64,000 bases of DNA from Palsa-504 sp963789225 (GTDB lineage Bacteria; Actinomycetota; Actinomycetes; Streptosporangiales; Streptosporangiaceae), in assembly GCA_963789225.1 (NCBI GenBank), contig CAWBKD010000014.1:18735-82734 (forward strand). The letters are read 5' to 3'. A program made the position numbers and the translations under genes. Positions 15,479-23,168 of this stretch are shown here, one piece after another. How positions within the stretch are numbered: position 1 is the stretch's first letter; every line of letters starts with the position of its first letter. The notes under the pieces are model-generated. The model searched no databases. It saw only the letters and a program-made list of their open reading frames with translations, and had not been told where the DNA came from.

Positions 15479-17665
15479 GTGGCTCGACCAGGCCAGCGCC
15501 AGGCGGGCGCTCGCCGTACCGCCCCACGGAAGCAGCAACGCGTCCACCACCGCGACGACGTCGCCTCGGTGCTCTCCCGAACCGCCCGCGAGGTCGAGGC
15601 GGCTGCCCGACACGGCCGCGTGACGCCTGCCGTCCGCACGAAATTCCAGGCTGCCGCCCTGCTGCTGCGGGACGAACGTGCCCGCGTCCGGGCTGCGGCC
15701 GGAACCGACCGCCGCCGGGCTGAGCAGCTCAAGCGCCTGGACGGGATCGCGACCATCCTGGCGGCGACCGCCGTCCGGGACGCGGCGCTGCTAGCGCTCC
15801 TCGCCGAGGACTCCGGCGTCTCCGACGCGGCCCGGTTGCTCAAGCTGGAGATGATGCGGGACCTCGGCATGGAGCCGTCGCCTGAAGAGATCGCGCCCGC
15901 GGAGACCGCGACCGCTCCCGCCGGCCCGGAGCCGCGGGTCGCGCCGCAGTCGGTGATCTCCCGGCAGCTGGCGAACCCCTTCCTGTCCCCCGACTTCTCC
16001 GCCGTTCCGCAGCGCACCTCCCGTCCGCGCCGTCTGGCCGGCTGGGAGCTGCTCGACCCGCTGCTGAGTTCCTTCGAGCGCGCCGATGGAGGAGCCCCGG
16101 CGTGCATGGCGCTCCCGGCGCCGACGGCCAGGTTCACCCCGGCGGGCCTGGAGCTGATGCCGCACCAAGGGCAGCTGGTTGCCGCGGCCGCTGCTGGTCA
16201 CCGGACGTTCCTGCTTGCCGATGAGCCGGGTCTGGGCAAGACGGCCGAGGCGCTGCTCGCCGCGGAAGCGGCGAACGCCTACCCGCTGCTGGTCGTCGTG
16301 CCGAGCGTCGTCAAGACCAACTGGGCCCGTGAGGCGGCCCGCTGGACGCCCCGCCGCACGGCCACCGTGGTACAGGGCGACGGCGAGACTGTCGACGGCT
16401 TCGCCGACATCGTCGTGGTCAACTACGAGGTCCTCGACCGCCACCTGGGCTGGTTCGGCGACTTCGGCTTCCGCGGCATGGTCGTGGACGAGGCTCACTT
16501 CATCAAGAACAAGACCTCGCAACGTTCGCAGCACGTCCTCGCGCTTTCGGGCCGCATCCGGTCCCGTACGGCGCGGCCCCTGCTGATGGCGCTGACCGGC
16601 ACCCCGCTGATCAACGACATCGATGACTTCCGGGCGATCTGGCAGTTCCTCGGCTGGATCGACGACAGCAAGCCCCTCGGCGAGCTGATGGATGCGCTCG
16701 AGGACACGGGCCTGACGCCCGCCGACCGGGGCTTCTACGCTGCAGCGCGCCAGTGCGTGATCGACCTGGGCATCGTGCGCCGCCGCAAGCTCGACGTGGC
16801 CGCCGACATACCCGCCCGCCGCATCGCCGACCTCCCCGTCGAGCTGGACGGTCCGGCCGGCCGGTCGATCCGGGCGGCAGAGCGGGACCTCGCCGACCGG
16901 ATGGTGGCGCGGTACCAGACCGCGCTCGCTCACCAATCCGACGCCTACGCCGACGCTGGAAGCATCGACCACGACCTCATCCGCCGGGTGGCCCGATCCG
17001 AGCTGAAGGACGCGACCACCCAGTCCGGCGAGAACGTGTTCACCATGATGCGACGCATCGGCCAGGCGAAGGCCGAACTGGCCGCGGACTACGCGGCGCA
17101 GCTCGCCCGCAGCGCCGGCAAGGTCGTCTTCTTCGCCAAGCACATCGACGTGATGGACGCCGCCGAACAGGCCTTCGCCCGCAAGGGGGTCCGCTTCTCC
17201 TCGATCCGCGGCGACCAGACGCCCACGGCGAGGCAGGCGAACATCGACGCCTTCGTGAACGACCCGGACGTCGCGGTCGCGGTGTGCTCGCTGACCGCGG
17301 CCGGGGTGGGCCTGAATCTGCAGGTCGCCTCGAACATCGTGCTGGCCGAGCTGTCCTGGACCGACGCCGAGCAGACCCAGGCCATCGACCGCAGCCACCG
17401 CATCGGCCAGACCGAACCGGTCACCGCGTGGCGCATCATCGCCGCGCAGACCATCGACGCCCGGATAGCTGAGCTGATCGGCAGCAAGGCGGGGCTTGCC
17501 GCCCGGGCGCTGGACGGATCGGACCAGGACGTCTCCTCGCCGGCCGACGTCCAGCTCGATGCGCTGGTCGCGTTGCTGACCGATGCGCTGCAGGCATCTC
17601 CCGGACATAGCCACGCCCCGGGTTCCTGGCTGGAGCCGGGACGGTGGCCGACACCTGCAAGGTGA
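15479..17665 (+). CDS. SNF2-family DNA translocase/helicase (SMARCAL1/HepA-like)
   Basis: 728 residues from GTG 15479, chosen for the GAGGAGG site 6 bases before it. A basic helical N-terminal region (~250 residues) precedes the two RecA-like domains. Visible motifs are I (ADEPGLGKTAE), II (VVDEAHFIKNK), III (LMALTGTPLIND), V (VCSLTAAGVGLNLQ) and VI (QAIDRSHRIGQTEPV). The RSHRIGQ form is diagnostic of SNF2 over DEAD-box enzymes. Members move along duplex DNA without strand unwinding and act in repair, fork remodelling or defence. It lies on the same strand as the kinase and FHA genes. Confidence 0.88.
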   Translation: MARPGQRQAGARRTAPRKQQRVHHRDDVASVLSRTAREVEAAARHGRVTPAVRTKFQAAALLLRDERARVRAAAGTDRRRAEQLKRLDGIATILAATAVRDAALLALLAEDSGVSDAARLLKLEMMRDLGMEPSPEEIAPAETATAPAGPEPRVAPQSVISRQLANPFLSPDFSAVPQRTSRPRRLAGWELLDPLLSSFERADGGAPACMALPAPTARFTPAGLELMPHQGQLVAAAAAGHRTFLLADEPGLGKTAEALLAAEAANAYPLLVVVPSVVKTNWAREAARWTPRRTATVVQGDGETVDGFADIVVVNYEVLDRHLGWFGDFGFRGMVVDEAHFIKNKTSQRSQHVLALSGRIRSRTARPLLMALTGTPLINDIDDFRAIWQFLGWIDDSKPLGELMDALEDTGLTPADRGFYAAARQCVIDLGIVRRRKLDVAADIPARRIADLPVELDGPAGRSIRAAERDLADRMVARYQTALAHQSDAYADAGSIDHDLIRRVARSELKDATTQSGENVFTMMRRIGQAKAELAADYAAQLARSAGKVVFFAKHIDVMDAAEQAFARKGVRFSSIRGDQTPTARQANIDAFVNDPDVAVAVCSLTAAGVGLNLQVASNIVLAELSWTDAEQTQAIDRSHRIGQTEPVTAWRIIAAQTIDARIAELIGSKAGLAARALDGSDQDVSSPADVQLDALVALLTDALQASPGHSHAPGSWLEPGRWPTPAR

Positions 17666-17682
17666 CGCCGTACGCTGGGGTG

Positions 17683-18153
17683 ATGCATGGTGCGGTCACA
17701 GTTCATATGGCGGCACCGGCTGACCGGATCTGGGCTCTGGTCAGTGACATCACCCGGGTCGGGGAGTTCAGCCCCGAGACGTTCGAGGCGGAATGGCTCG
17801 GCGGCGCCAGCGGGCCCGGGGTGGGGGCCCGGTTCCGCGGTCATGTCCGCCGCAACGGCCGGGGGCCGGTGTACTGGACTGCCTGCACGGTGGTGGCGTG
17901 CGATCCGGGCCGCGAGTTCGCCTTCGCGGTGGCCGGGCCGGGCGGGATGACCGTGAACACGTGGCGTTACCAGCTCGAACCGGCCGCGGGGGGGACCGAT
18001 GTCACCGAGTCGTTCGAGCTAGCCGACACGCCGCTCATGCGCCTGTACTGGATGGCCGCCGGGTTCGCACGCGGCCGCACCAACTTGGACGGCATGCGGA
18101 TCACCCTGGAACGGATCAAGGCAGTCACCGAATCCGCCAGTCCCTCCCAGTAG
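17683..18153 (+). CDS. SRPBCC-family (polyketide cyclase/START-like) protein
   Basis: About 156 residues from ATG 17683; an earlier start would overlap the SNF2 end. It shows the START-like pattern MAAPADRIWALVSDITRVGE at the N-terminus and a long C-terminal helix (LERIKAVTES). These proteins bind hydrophobic ligands; the substrate is unknown. It follows the SNF2 gene within 20 bases, so it is probably co-transcribed. Confidence 0.8.
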   Translation: MHGAVTVHMAAPADRIWALVSDITRVGEFSPETFEAEWLGGASGPGVGARFRGHVRRNGRGPVYWTACTVVACDPGREFAFAVAGPGGMTVNTWRYQLEPAAGGTDVTESFELADTPLMRLYWMAAGFARGRTNLDGMRITLERIKAVTESASPSQ

Positions 18154-18349
18154 GCCCGACGCCGGAACTCCCGCTTGCCGGGTGACTGAATACCGTGCGT
18201 CATTCAACGCCGTCATCAGGTTTCGTCACCGGCCGTGGACGAGTATGACATTACTGCATGGTTAATGGCCTGCCGGATTTGACTTCGCCCTTGGGGCCGG
18301 GCTGAGCCTTGTCCCAGCCGGGCGGTCCGCCCGGCGCGAGGAGGGACGC

Positions 18350-19486
18350 ATGGAACTTATGACCAGTGGGGCGTTCGCCCGTGCGTCCGGGCTTTCCCGC
18401 AAGGCACTGCGACTGTATGAGGAGCTGGGCCTGCTGCGCCCGGTCCAGGTGGACCAGGCGTCGCAGTACCGGCTCTACGCTCCGGCTCAGCTTGAGCAGG
18501 CCCGGCTGGTGGCGTGGCTGCGCCGGCTGGGCATGCCGCTCGCCGCGGTGCATGCGGTGAGCACGCTGCCGCCGGCCCGGGCGGCGGCCGAACTGGCCGC
18601 CTACTGGGAGCGGATCGAGACGCAGACCAGCGCCCGGCGGGAACTCGCCCGGTTCCTCATCGGCTACCTGTCCGGGAAGGACGACATCATGCCGGAAGCT
18701 CAGGGGAAGCTGGCCGTGCGGTACGCAGTACGCACCGACATCGGCCTGCGCAGGCAAGACAACGAAGACGCGGTGTACGCCGGGCCCCGGCTGCTCGCGG
18801 TGGCTGACGGGATGGGCGGCCACGCCGCCGGCGAGGTCGCCAGCGCCGCGGTCATCGACGCGCTACGCCCGCTCGACACGCAGGTGCCCGCGGGCGAGCT
18901 GCTGAACGCGCTCGATCACGCGGTGCGCCGGGCCAGCAGCATGCTGCGCGATCTCGCCGCCGGTGACCCCTCCAGGCAAGGCATGGGCACGACACTGACC
19001 GCGATGCTGTGGTCAGGCTCCCAGCTCGGGCTGGTCCACATTGGTGACTCCCGTGCCTATCTTGTCCGCGACGGCGAGCTGTTCCAGATCACCCACGACC
19101 ACACGGTGGTCCAATCACTGCTTGACGACGGCAAGATCACCGCTGAGGAGGTGGTATCGCACCCGCAGCGCTCGCTCCTGCTGAAGGCGCTCGACGCCGA
19201 CGGCGGCCACGAGCCAGATCTGCAGCTGCATGACGCCCAGCCGGGCGACCGCTACCTGCTCAGCTCCGACGGCCTGCACCAGGTCGTGAATCCCGATGCC
19301 ATCAGCCGTGTCCTGCTCACCGTCCCCGACACCGAGCAGGCCGCCAGCGACCTCATCGCGCTGGCCATTGACGGCGGAGCGCCCGACAACATCAGCTGCA
19401 TCGTCGCCGACCTGACAACGCTCGCACAGCCAGATGAGGATGTTCGACAGGCGGCTAGCGCGTTTGGCGTAGCTGCTGGGCAATGA
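18350..19486 (+). CDS. MerR-type DNA-binding domain fused to a PP2C protein phosphatase
   Basis: 378 residues. Residues 1-75 form a MerR winged HTH (FARASGLSRKALRLYEELGL). Residues 80-110 form the short MerR helix. Residues 120-360 form a PP2C Ser/Thr phosphatase with the metal-binding motifs RQDNEDAV, VADGMGGHAAGEVAS, GDSRAYLV, SSDGLHQVV and GAPDNISCIV. All metal ligand Asp residues appear intact. A DNA-binding phosphatase could dephosphorylate a regulator or itself sense the state of the upstream kinase. It lies 3.8 kb after the kinase gene on the same strand. Confidence 0.88.
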   Translation: MELMTSGAFARASGLSRKALRLYEELGLLRPVQVDQASQYRLYAPAQLEQARLVAWLRRLGMPLAAVHAVSTLPPARAAAELAAYWERIETQTSARRELARFLIGYLSGKDDIMPEAQGKLAVRYAVRTDIGLRRQDNEDAVYAGPRLLAVADGMGGHAAGEVASAAVIDALRPLDTQVPAGELLNALDHAVRRASSMLRDLAAGDPSRQGMGTTLTAMLWSGSQLGLVHIGDSRAYLVRDGELFQITHDHTVVQSLLDDGKITAEEVVSHPQRSLLLKALDADGGHEPDLQLHDAQPGDRYLLSSDGLHQVVNPDAISRVLLTVPDTEQAASDLIALAIDGGAPDNISCIVADLTTLAQPDEDVRQAASAFGVAAGQ

Positions 19487-19638
19487 ACGTCAGAAATACC
19501 GGTGCTTGTTTTACTTCGGCCGGGCTGACGATGGACACAGGCCGGGCAGGATGAATGCGGCGACTGGTAATAGCGACAGGTAATCGCGCCGGTGGATTCC
19601 GGGATTCCTGGTCGGAATCCGCTTGGCGTACCCGGCTG

Positions 19639-20484
19639 TCAGGGCGTCGCCGCGAAGTGCTCCGCGAGCAGCGCCGCCACCTGGTCCGCAGCGCGTTCGG
19701 GCAGCCAGTGCGAGGCGCCGTCGAGTTCGGTGAAGCGATAGGGCCCGGTGACGTAGCGCCCGCACATCTCGGCCGCGGTTCGCGAGACGAACCGGTCGCG
19801 GTTACCCCAGGCGAACATCGTGGGCACCTGGATCGGCCCGGCCGGCTCGCGCAGGCTGAACGGCATGGCCCGGTACCAGTTGAGCGGACCGCGCAGCGCA
19901 GCGGGGTCGCGGGCGCGGGCGGCGTAGCGGTCCGCGCTGGCCTGATCAAGTCCGGTGCGCACCAGGATGTCGCGGAAGGCCTGGCCGCCACGGCGGCCGA
20001 GTACGCGCTCGGGCAGCCAGGGCAGCTGGCAGGCGGCCATGTACCATGAGCGGCCAGCCTGCTGGCCGGTGAGCAGGGCCTGGGCGAACGCCTGCGGGTG
20101 CGGAACGGACAACGCGGCCAGTGAGGTCACCCGCCCCGGATAGCGGCCGGCCACGTACCAGGCGAGGGCGGCGCCCCAGTCGTGCCCGGCCAGGTGGAAC
20201 TGTTCCGCCCCGGCCGCGTCGGCCAGGGCGAGCACGTCCGCCGCCAGCTGGGAGTTCCGGTACGCCGACCGGGCGGCTGGCCGGGCCCCTGGGGAGTAGC
20301 CGCGCAGGTCGGGCGCCAGGACCCGGTAACCGCCCCCGGCGAGCGCGGGCGTCACCCGGTCCCAGCAGCGGCGGTCCTGCGGAAAGCCGTGCAACAAGAT
20401 GGCGACGCCTTCCGGTCCGTCCCGGCCTGCCGCGCCGGTGTCGGTGACGTCAAAGCTGAACGCCGCGTTGGTAAAGCGCTCCAT
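19639..20484 (-). CDS. Alpha/beta hydrolase, epoxide hydrolase / haloalkane dehalogenase type
   Basis: 281 residues. HGFPQDRRCWDRV supplies the oxyanion HG motif. The nucleophile is an Asp in LAGHDWGAALAW, which places it in the epoxide hydrolase/dehalogenase group and not among Ser esterases. The catalytic His is in GASHWLPERA. The start MERFTNAAF was preferred to a further upstream ATG for its fit to the family N-terminus. Confidence 0.85.
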   Translation of the reverse strand: MERFTNAAFSFDVTDTGAAGRDGPEGVAILLHGFPQDRRCWDRVTPALAGGGYRVLAPDLRGYSPGARPAARSAYRNSQLAADVLALADAAGAEQFHLAGHDWGAALAWYVAGRYPGRVTSLAALSVPHPQAFAQALLTGQQAGRSWYMAACQLPWLPERVLGRRGGQAFRDILVRTGLDQASADRYAARARDPAALRGPLNWYRAMPFSLREPAGPIQVPTMFAWGNRDRFVSRTAAEMCGRYVTGPYRFTELDGASHWLPERAADQVAALLAEHFAATP

Positions 20485-20600
20485 GCCGCCATCGTCCCCC
20501 TGGGGGCGCACGGTCCGGCGCCCAGACCCCGGTAGCGCTCGGAGTCGTCGGGCAGAGACGGCGGTGACTCAGCGCGCAGAGGGAGCGACCGTCTTCTACC

Positions 20601-22442
20601 TCATTTCTGGTCGGCGGGCTCGGGCTCGGGTCCGGGCTCGGGCTGCCCGGCGGGCCCGGCGACCTGGGTGTTCCAGCCCCGCCAGACGAGCCGGTGCACC
20701 GGTATCCACCGGGGGATGTCGCGCAGGCCGGGGATGAACGGGACGGCCAGCAGCAGCAGGGTCGCCAGGCCGGTCAGGTAGATGGCGATCAGGTCCGCGT
20801 TGACGGAGTTACCGAAGCTCGGGATCTGGTACCACAGCGTGTACAGCCACAGCCAGGGCTGGCCGGGGTAGCTGCCGGTCTCGTTCATGACGCCCCACTG
20901 GGTGCCGGTCAGGTGCATGGCCGTGGCCTGGCCGGAGAAGTACATGCCGTCCTCGAGGAACAGCAGCGGCTTGGTGAAGTCGGTGCCGTAGAACGGGTGC
21001 TGGGCCAGCAGGTCCGCGTCGATCGCGCCGGCCCGGGCCAGGGTCAGCTCGGTGGCCAGCAGGACCGGGACGGGACCGTCGTCGGCGGCGGGGACCACCG
21101 GCGTCCCGCTGCTGAACGTCACCTTGGTGACCGCGTTGCCGTAGTTGGTCGCCCACTTCAGCTGCTGGGCAGGGGACGCGGCGGTGTAGGTAGCCAGCGC
21201 CGAGGCCAGCGCCGGATCGGTCGGGGCGGCCTTGGACAGCGGCGAGAGCACGAACGTCTGCGCGGTGCTGGTGATCGGCATCGTCACGCCGAACCAGTTC
21301 GCCGGGGCGAAGCCGATCTTCTGCGGGGCGCCGTTGGTGTTGTAGGGCGGGCCGTACATGGCGGTCTCGCTGGTGCCGTCCAGTTCGCTGGCGGCGGTGG
21401 CCAGGAAGTCGGCCGGCGCGGCCTGGACCCAGCTGGCCACGGTGACCGGCGGGACGTCAGGGGAGGACAGCACCCCGGCCAGGGCGAAGGTGACCACCAG
21501 GATGACGACGGTCGCGATGGTGCCTTCCTTCAGGATGTCGTAGCGCCGGGTCGGGCCGCGCCATGCCGCCCGGTCGGCAGCCCGGGCCGCACGCATCGCG
21601 GCCAGCCCGCGGATCCTCTTGGCGGGCAGCGGGTGGCTGACGCCGCGGACCCGGACCAGCAGCACGTGCGCGCCGACGATCGCGATGAGGATGATCGGCA
21701 TGAGCACCACGTGCCACAGCAGCATCTGGCCGAAGTTCATCAGGTTGAAGAACGCGCCCACCCCGACCGCATTGAACGCGTCCTTACCGCTGGTAGAGAT
21801 CCACTGGGAGTCGAAGTTCTGCTGCGACAGGTACCCGGTAAAGCACTCCACGATCGAGGCCACGAACGCCACCACCCCGGTGATCCAGGTCAGCGTGCGC
21901 CGGCCCCGCCAGGCAGCCATCCAGAACTTCCCCCACAGATGGATGACCAGCAGCGCCATGAACAGCTCCACGCTCCACAGGTGCAGGCTGTTGAAGAAGT
22001 GCCCCACCGGGTTGGTGTGCCACCAGTCCGTCCCGCCCAGCGCGATCGCGAAGCCGCTCACGATCGCCACCCCGAGCGCGGCCAGCGAGGCCACGCCGAA
22101 CACGTACACCCAGGACGCGACGTAAGCCGGCTGGCGGTCGGGCAGCAGCTTGCCCGGCGGCAGCGCGGCCAGCGCGCGCCGGCGCACCCGCGCCGTCCAC
22201 ATCCGCTCATCCCCCGCAGCCGCCGCGTACGGCTCGACAGGCTCGGTCGGCCCGGTCGCATCCTGCAGCCCGTCGCCTTGGTGGCGACGGCGGCCAGGGA
22301 AGGGCAGCAGCAGGGCGGCACCGAAGATGACGACCATGACCGCAATGAGGACGAGGTTCGCGACAGAGATCGTGAAGACGTTCCAGTGCAGGTAGGAACC
22401 GGGCTGGTTCAGATCAAGGGCCGCGGGAGAGTGTCCCTCCAT
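20601..22442 (-). CDS. Stand-alone cytochrome b (QcrB-like)
   Basis: 613 residues, a little longer than actinobacterial QcrB. About eight or nine hydrophobic helices are visible. Heme-ligand His pairs are seen in NSLHLWSVELFMALLVIHLW and in LLWHVVLM plus VGAHVLLVRVRG. The sequence then carries a large extracytoplasmic insert (about residues 325-510) before the last helices. The usual partners QcrA (Rieske) and QcrC (cytochrome c) are absent from the window, so it is an orphan paralogue that may pass electrons between quinone and another donor. The start is ATG 22442. Confidence 0.8.
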   Translation of the reverse strand: MEGHSPAALDLNQPGSYLHWNVFTISVANLVLIAVMVVIFGAALLLPFPGRRRHQGDGLQDATGPTEPVEPYAAAAGDERMWTARVRRRALAALPPGKLLPDRQPAYVASWVYVFGVASLAALGVAIVSGFAIALGGTDWWHTNPVGHFFNSLHLWSVELFMALLVIHLWGKFWMAAWRGRRTLTWITGVVAFVASIVECFTGYLSQQNFDSQWISTSGKDAFNAVGVGAFFNLMNFGQMLLWHVVLMPIILIAIVGAHVLLVRVRGVSHPLPAKRIRGLAAMRAARAADRAAWRGPTRRYDILKEGTIATVVILVVTFALAGVLSSPDVPPVTVASWVQAAPADFLATAASELDGTSETAMYGPPYNTNGAPQKIGFAPANWFGVTMPITSTAQTFVLSPLSKAAPTDPALASALATYTAASPAQQLKWATNYGNAVTKVTFSSGTPVVPAADDGPVPVLLATELTLARAGAIDADLLAQHPFYGTDFTKPLLFLEDGMYFSGQATAMHLTGTQWGVMNETGSYPGQPWLWLYTLWYQIPSFGNSVNADLIAIYLTGLATLLLLAVPFIPGLRDIPRWIPVHRLVWRGWNTQVAGPAGQPEPGPEPEPADQK

Positions 22443-22616
22443 GGCGCTGATAATCAACGGGGGCCTCCGGGGGACGGGGTAGATAGCTTGTGGGCCCAGC
22501 CTGGGCGCTCGCCCAAGGCGCCCGTAGTGAAATGAGTCACCCGGTCGCGGGACCATGGTACCGATCGTTGAGTCAATTTCCGGATAGCCGCGGCGCTCGG
22601 CCCCAGAAGGCGGGCG

Positions 22617-22797
22617 TCAGCGCAGCGTGTGTAGGAACGGGGTCTTGCGGCTGGTATGGCGTTACCCCGGGTACGTCGGCCTTGAGCACTACCGGGTCGG
22701 CCGCTGCCTCGAAGGCGCTGACCGCCTCGTCTTCGCTGCGGGCTGGGGTGAGCTCGGCCAGCGGGATGCCGTAGCAGCGCAGCAGCTCGGCGGTGCT
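22617..22797 (-). pseudogene. Relic of a Pat-type acyl-CoA synthetase gene
   Basis: The minus strand reads AELLRCYGIPLAEL, then EDEAVSAFEAAADPVVLKAD, then VPGV, and jumps directly to PYQPQDPVP. Both parts match the neighbouring acetyltransferase gene at 23169-25832 (AELLRCYGIPLAQL, PVVLKADVPG, and its C-terminal PYRPQDPF). About 180 codons between them are deleted, and the old stop (TGA at 22617-22619) is out of frame. It is a decayed second copy. Confidence 0.75.
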
Positions 22798-22875
22798 GTC
22801 GATATGCGGACGCTGGAGAAGACGGGCAGGTGGGAGGCGGACCGTTTCTACCGGACCGCTGGAAGCAGGCGGCGA

Positions 22876-23148
22876 CGGGGGTTTGTCGGGCAGCACCGAC
22901 TGGACCCCCTCCAGGGTGGCGGGCGGCTTCGGCTGGTGCAGCGGCGCCAGGTCGGAGAGCGACTCCGCGGCCGGACGCCCGGGTCGATCAGCACGGTCCC
23001 GGTCAACGTATCCCTCCGTGCGCGATCCGGTGCCCGACCGCGCTCACTTGGCCCGGCGACCCTGTGGCCGCTTTGGGCTCGGCGGCCCCGGACACGCCGC
23101 GTGGTGCGGGTGGGTCGGCAGAGCGTTGACGACCAGGATGGCGTTCAA
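22876..23148 (-). pseudogene. ackA: Acetate kinase relic (N-terminal part, several frameshifts)
   Basis: In successive minus-strand frames one can read LNAILVVNA (the AckA start strand), then SAVGHRIAHGG (the acetate-binding GHRxxHGG segment), then LTGTVLIDPGV, then ESLSDLAPLHQPK and LEGVQSVLPD. These occur in the correct AckA order but in different frames and with a gap after VVNA. The relic sits directly downstream of the acetyltransferase gene in the same direction, suggesting an ancestral pat-ackA operon. Confidence 0.7.
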
Positions 23149-23168
23149 TGTTGACGAGCGCGACACCC

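Noticed and set aside
15791..17614. 607-codon minus-strand frame opposite the SNF2 gene
   Set aside because: It lacks any motif and overlaps a gene whose helicase motifs are complete.
20694..22535. Long plus-strand open frame of 613 codons opposite the cytochrome b gene
   Set aside because: Composition (Gln/Arg/His/Gly) is that of an antisense shadow; the minus-strand product has clear helices and heme ligands.
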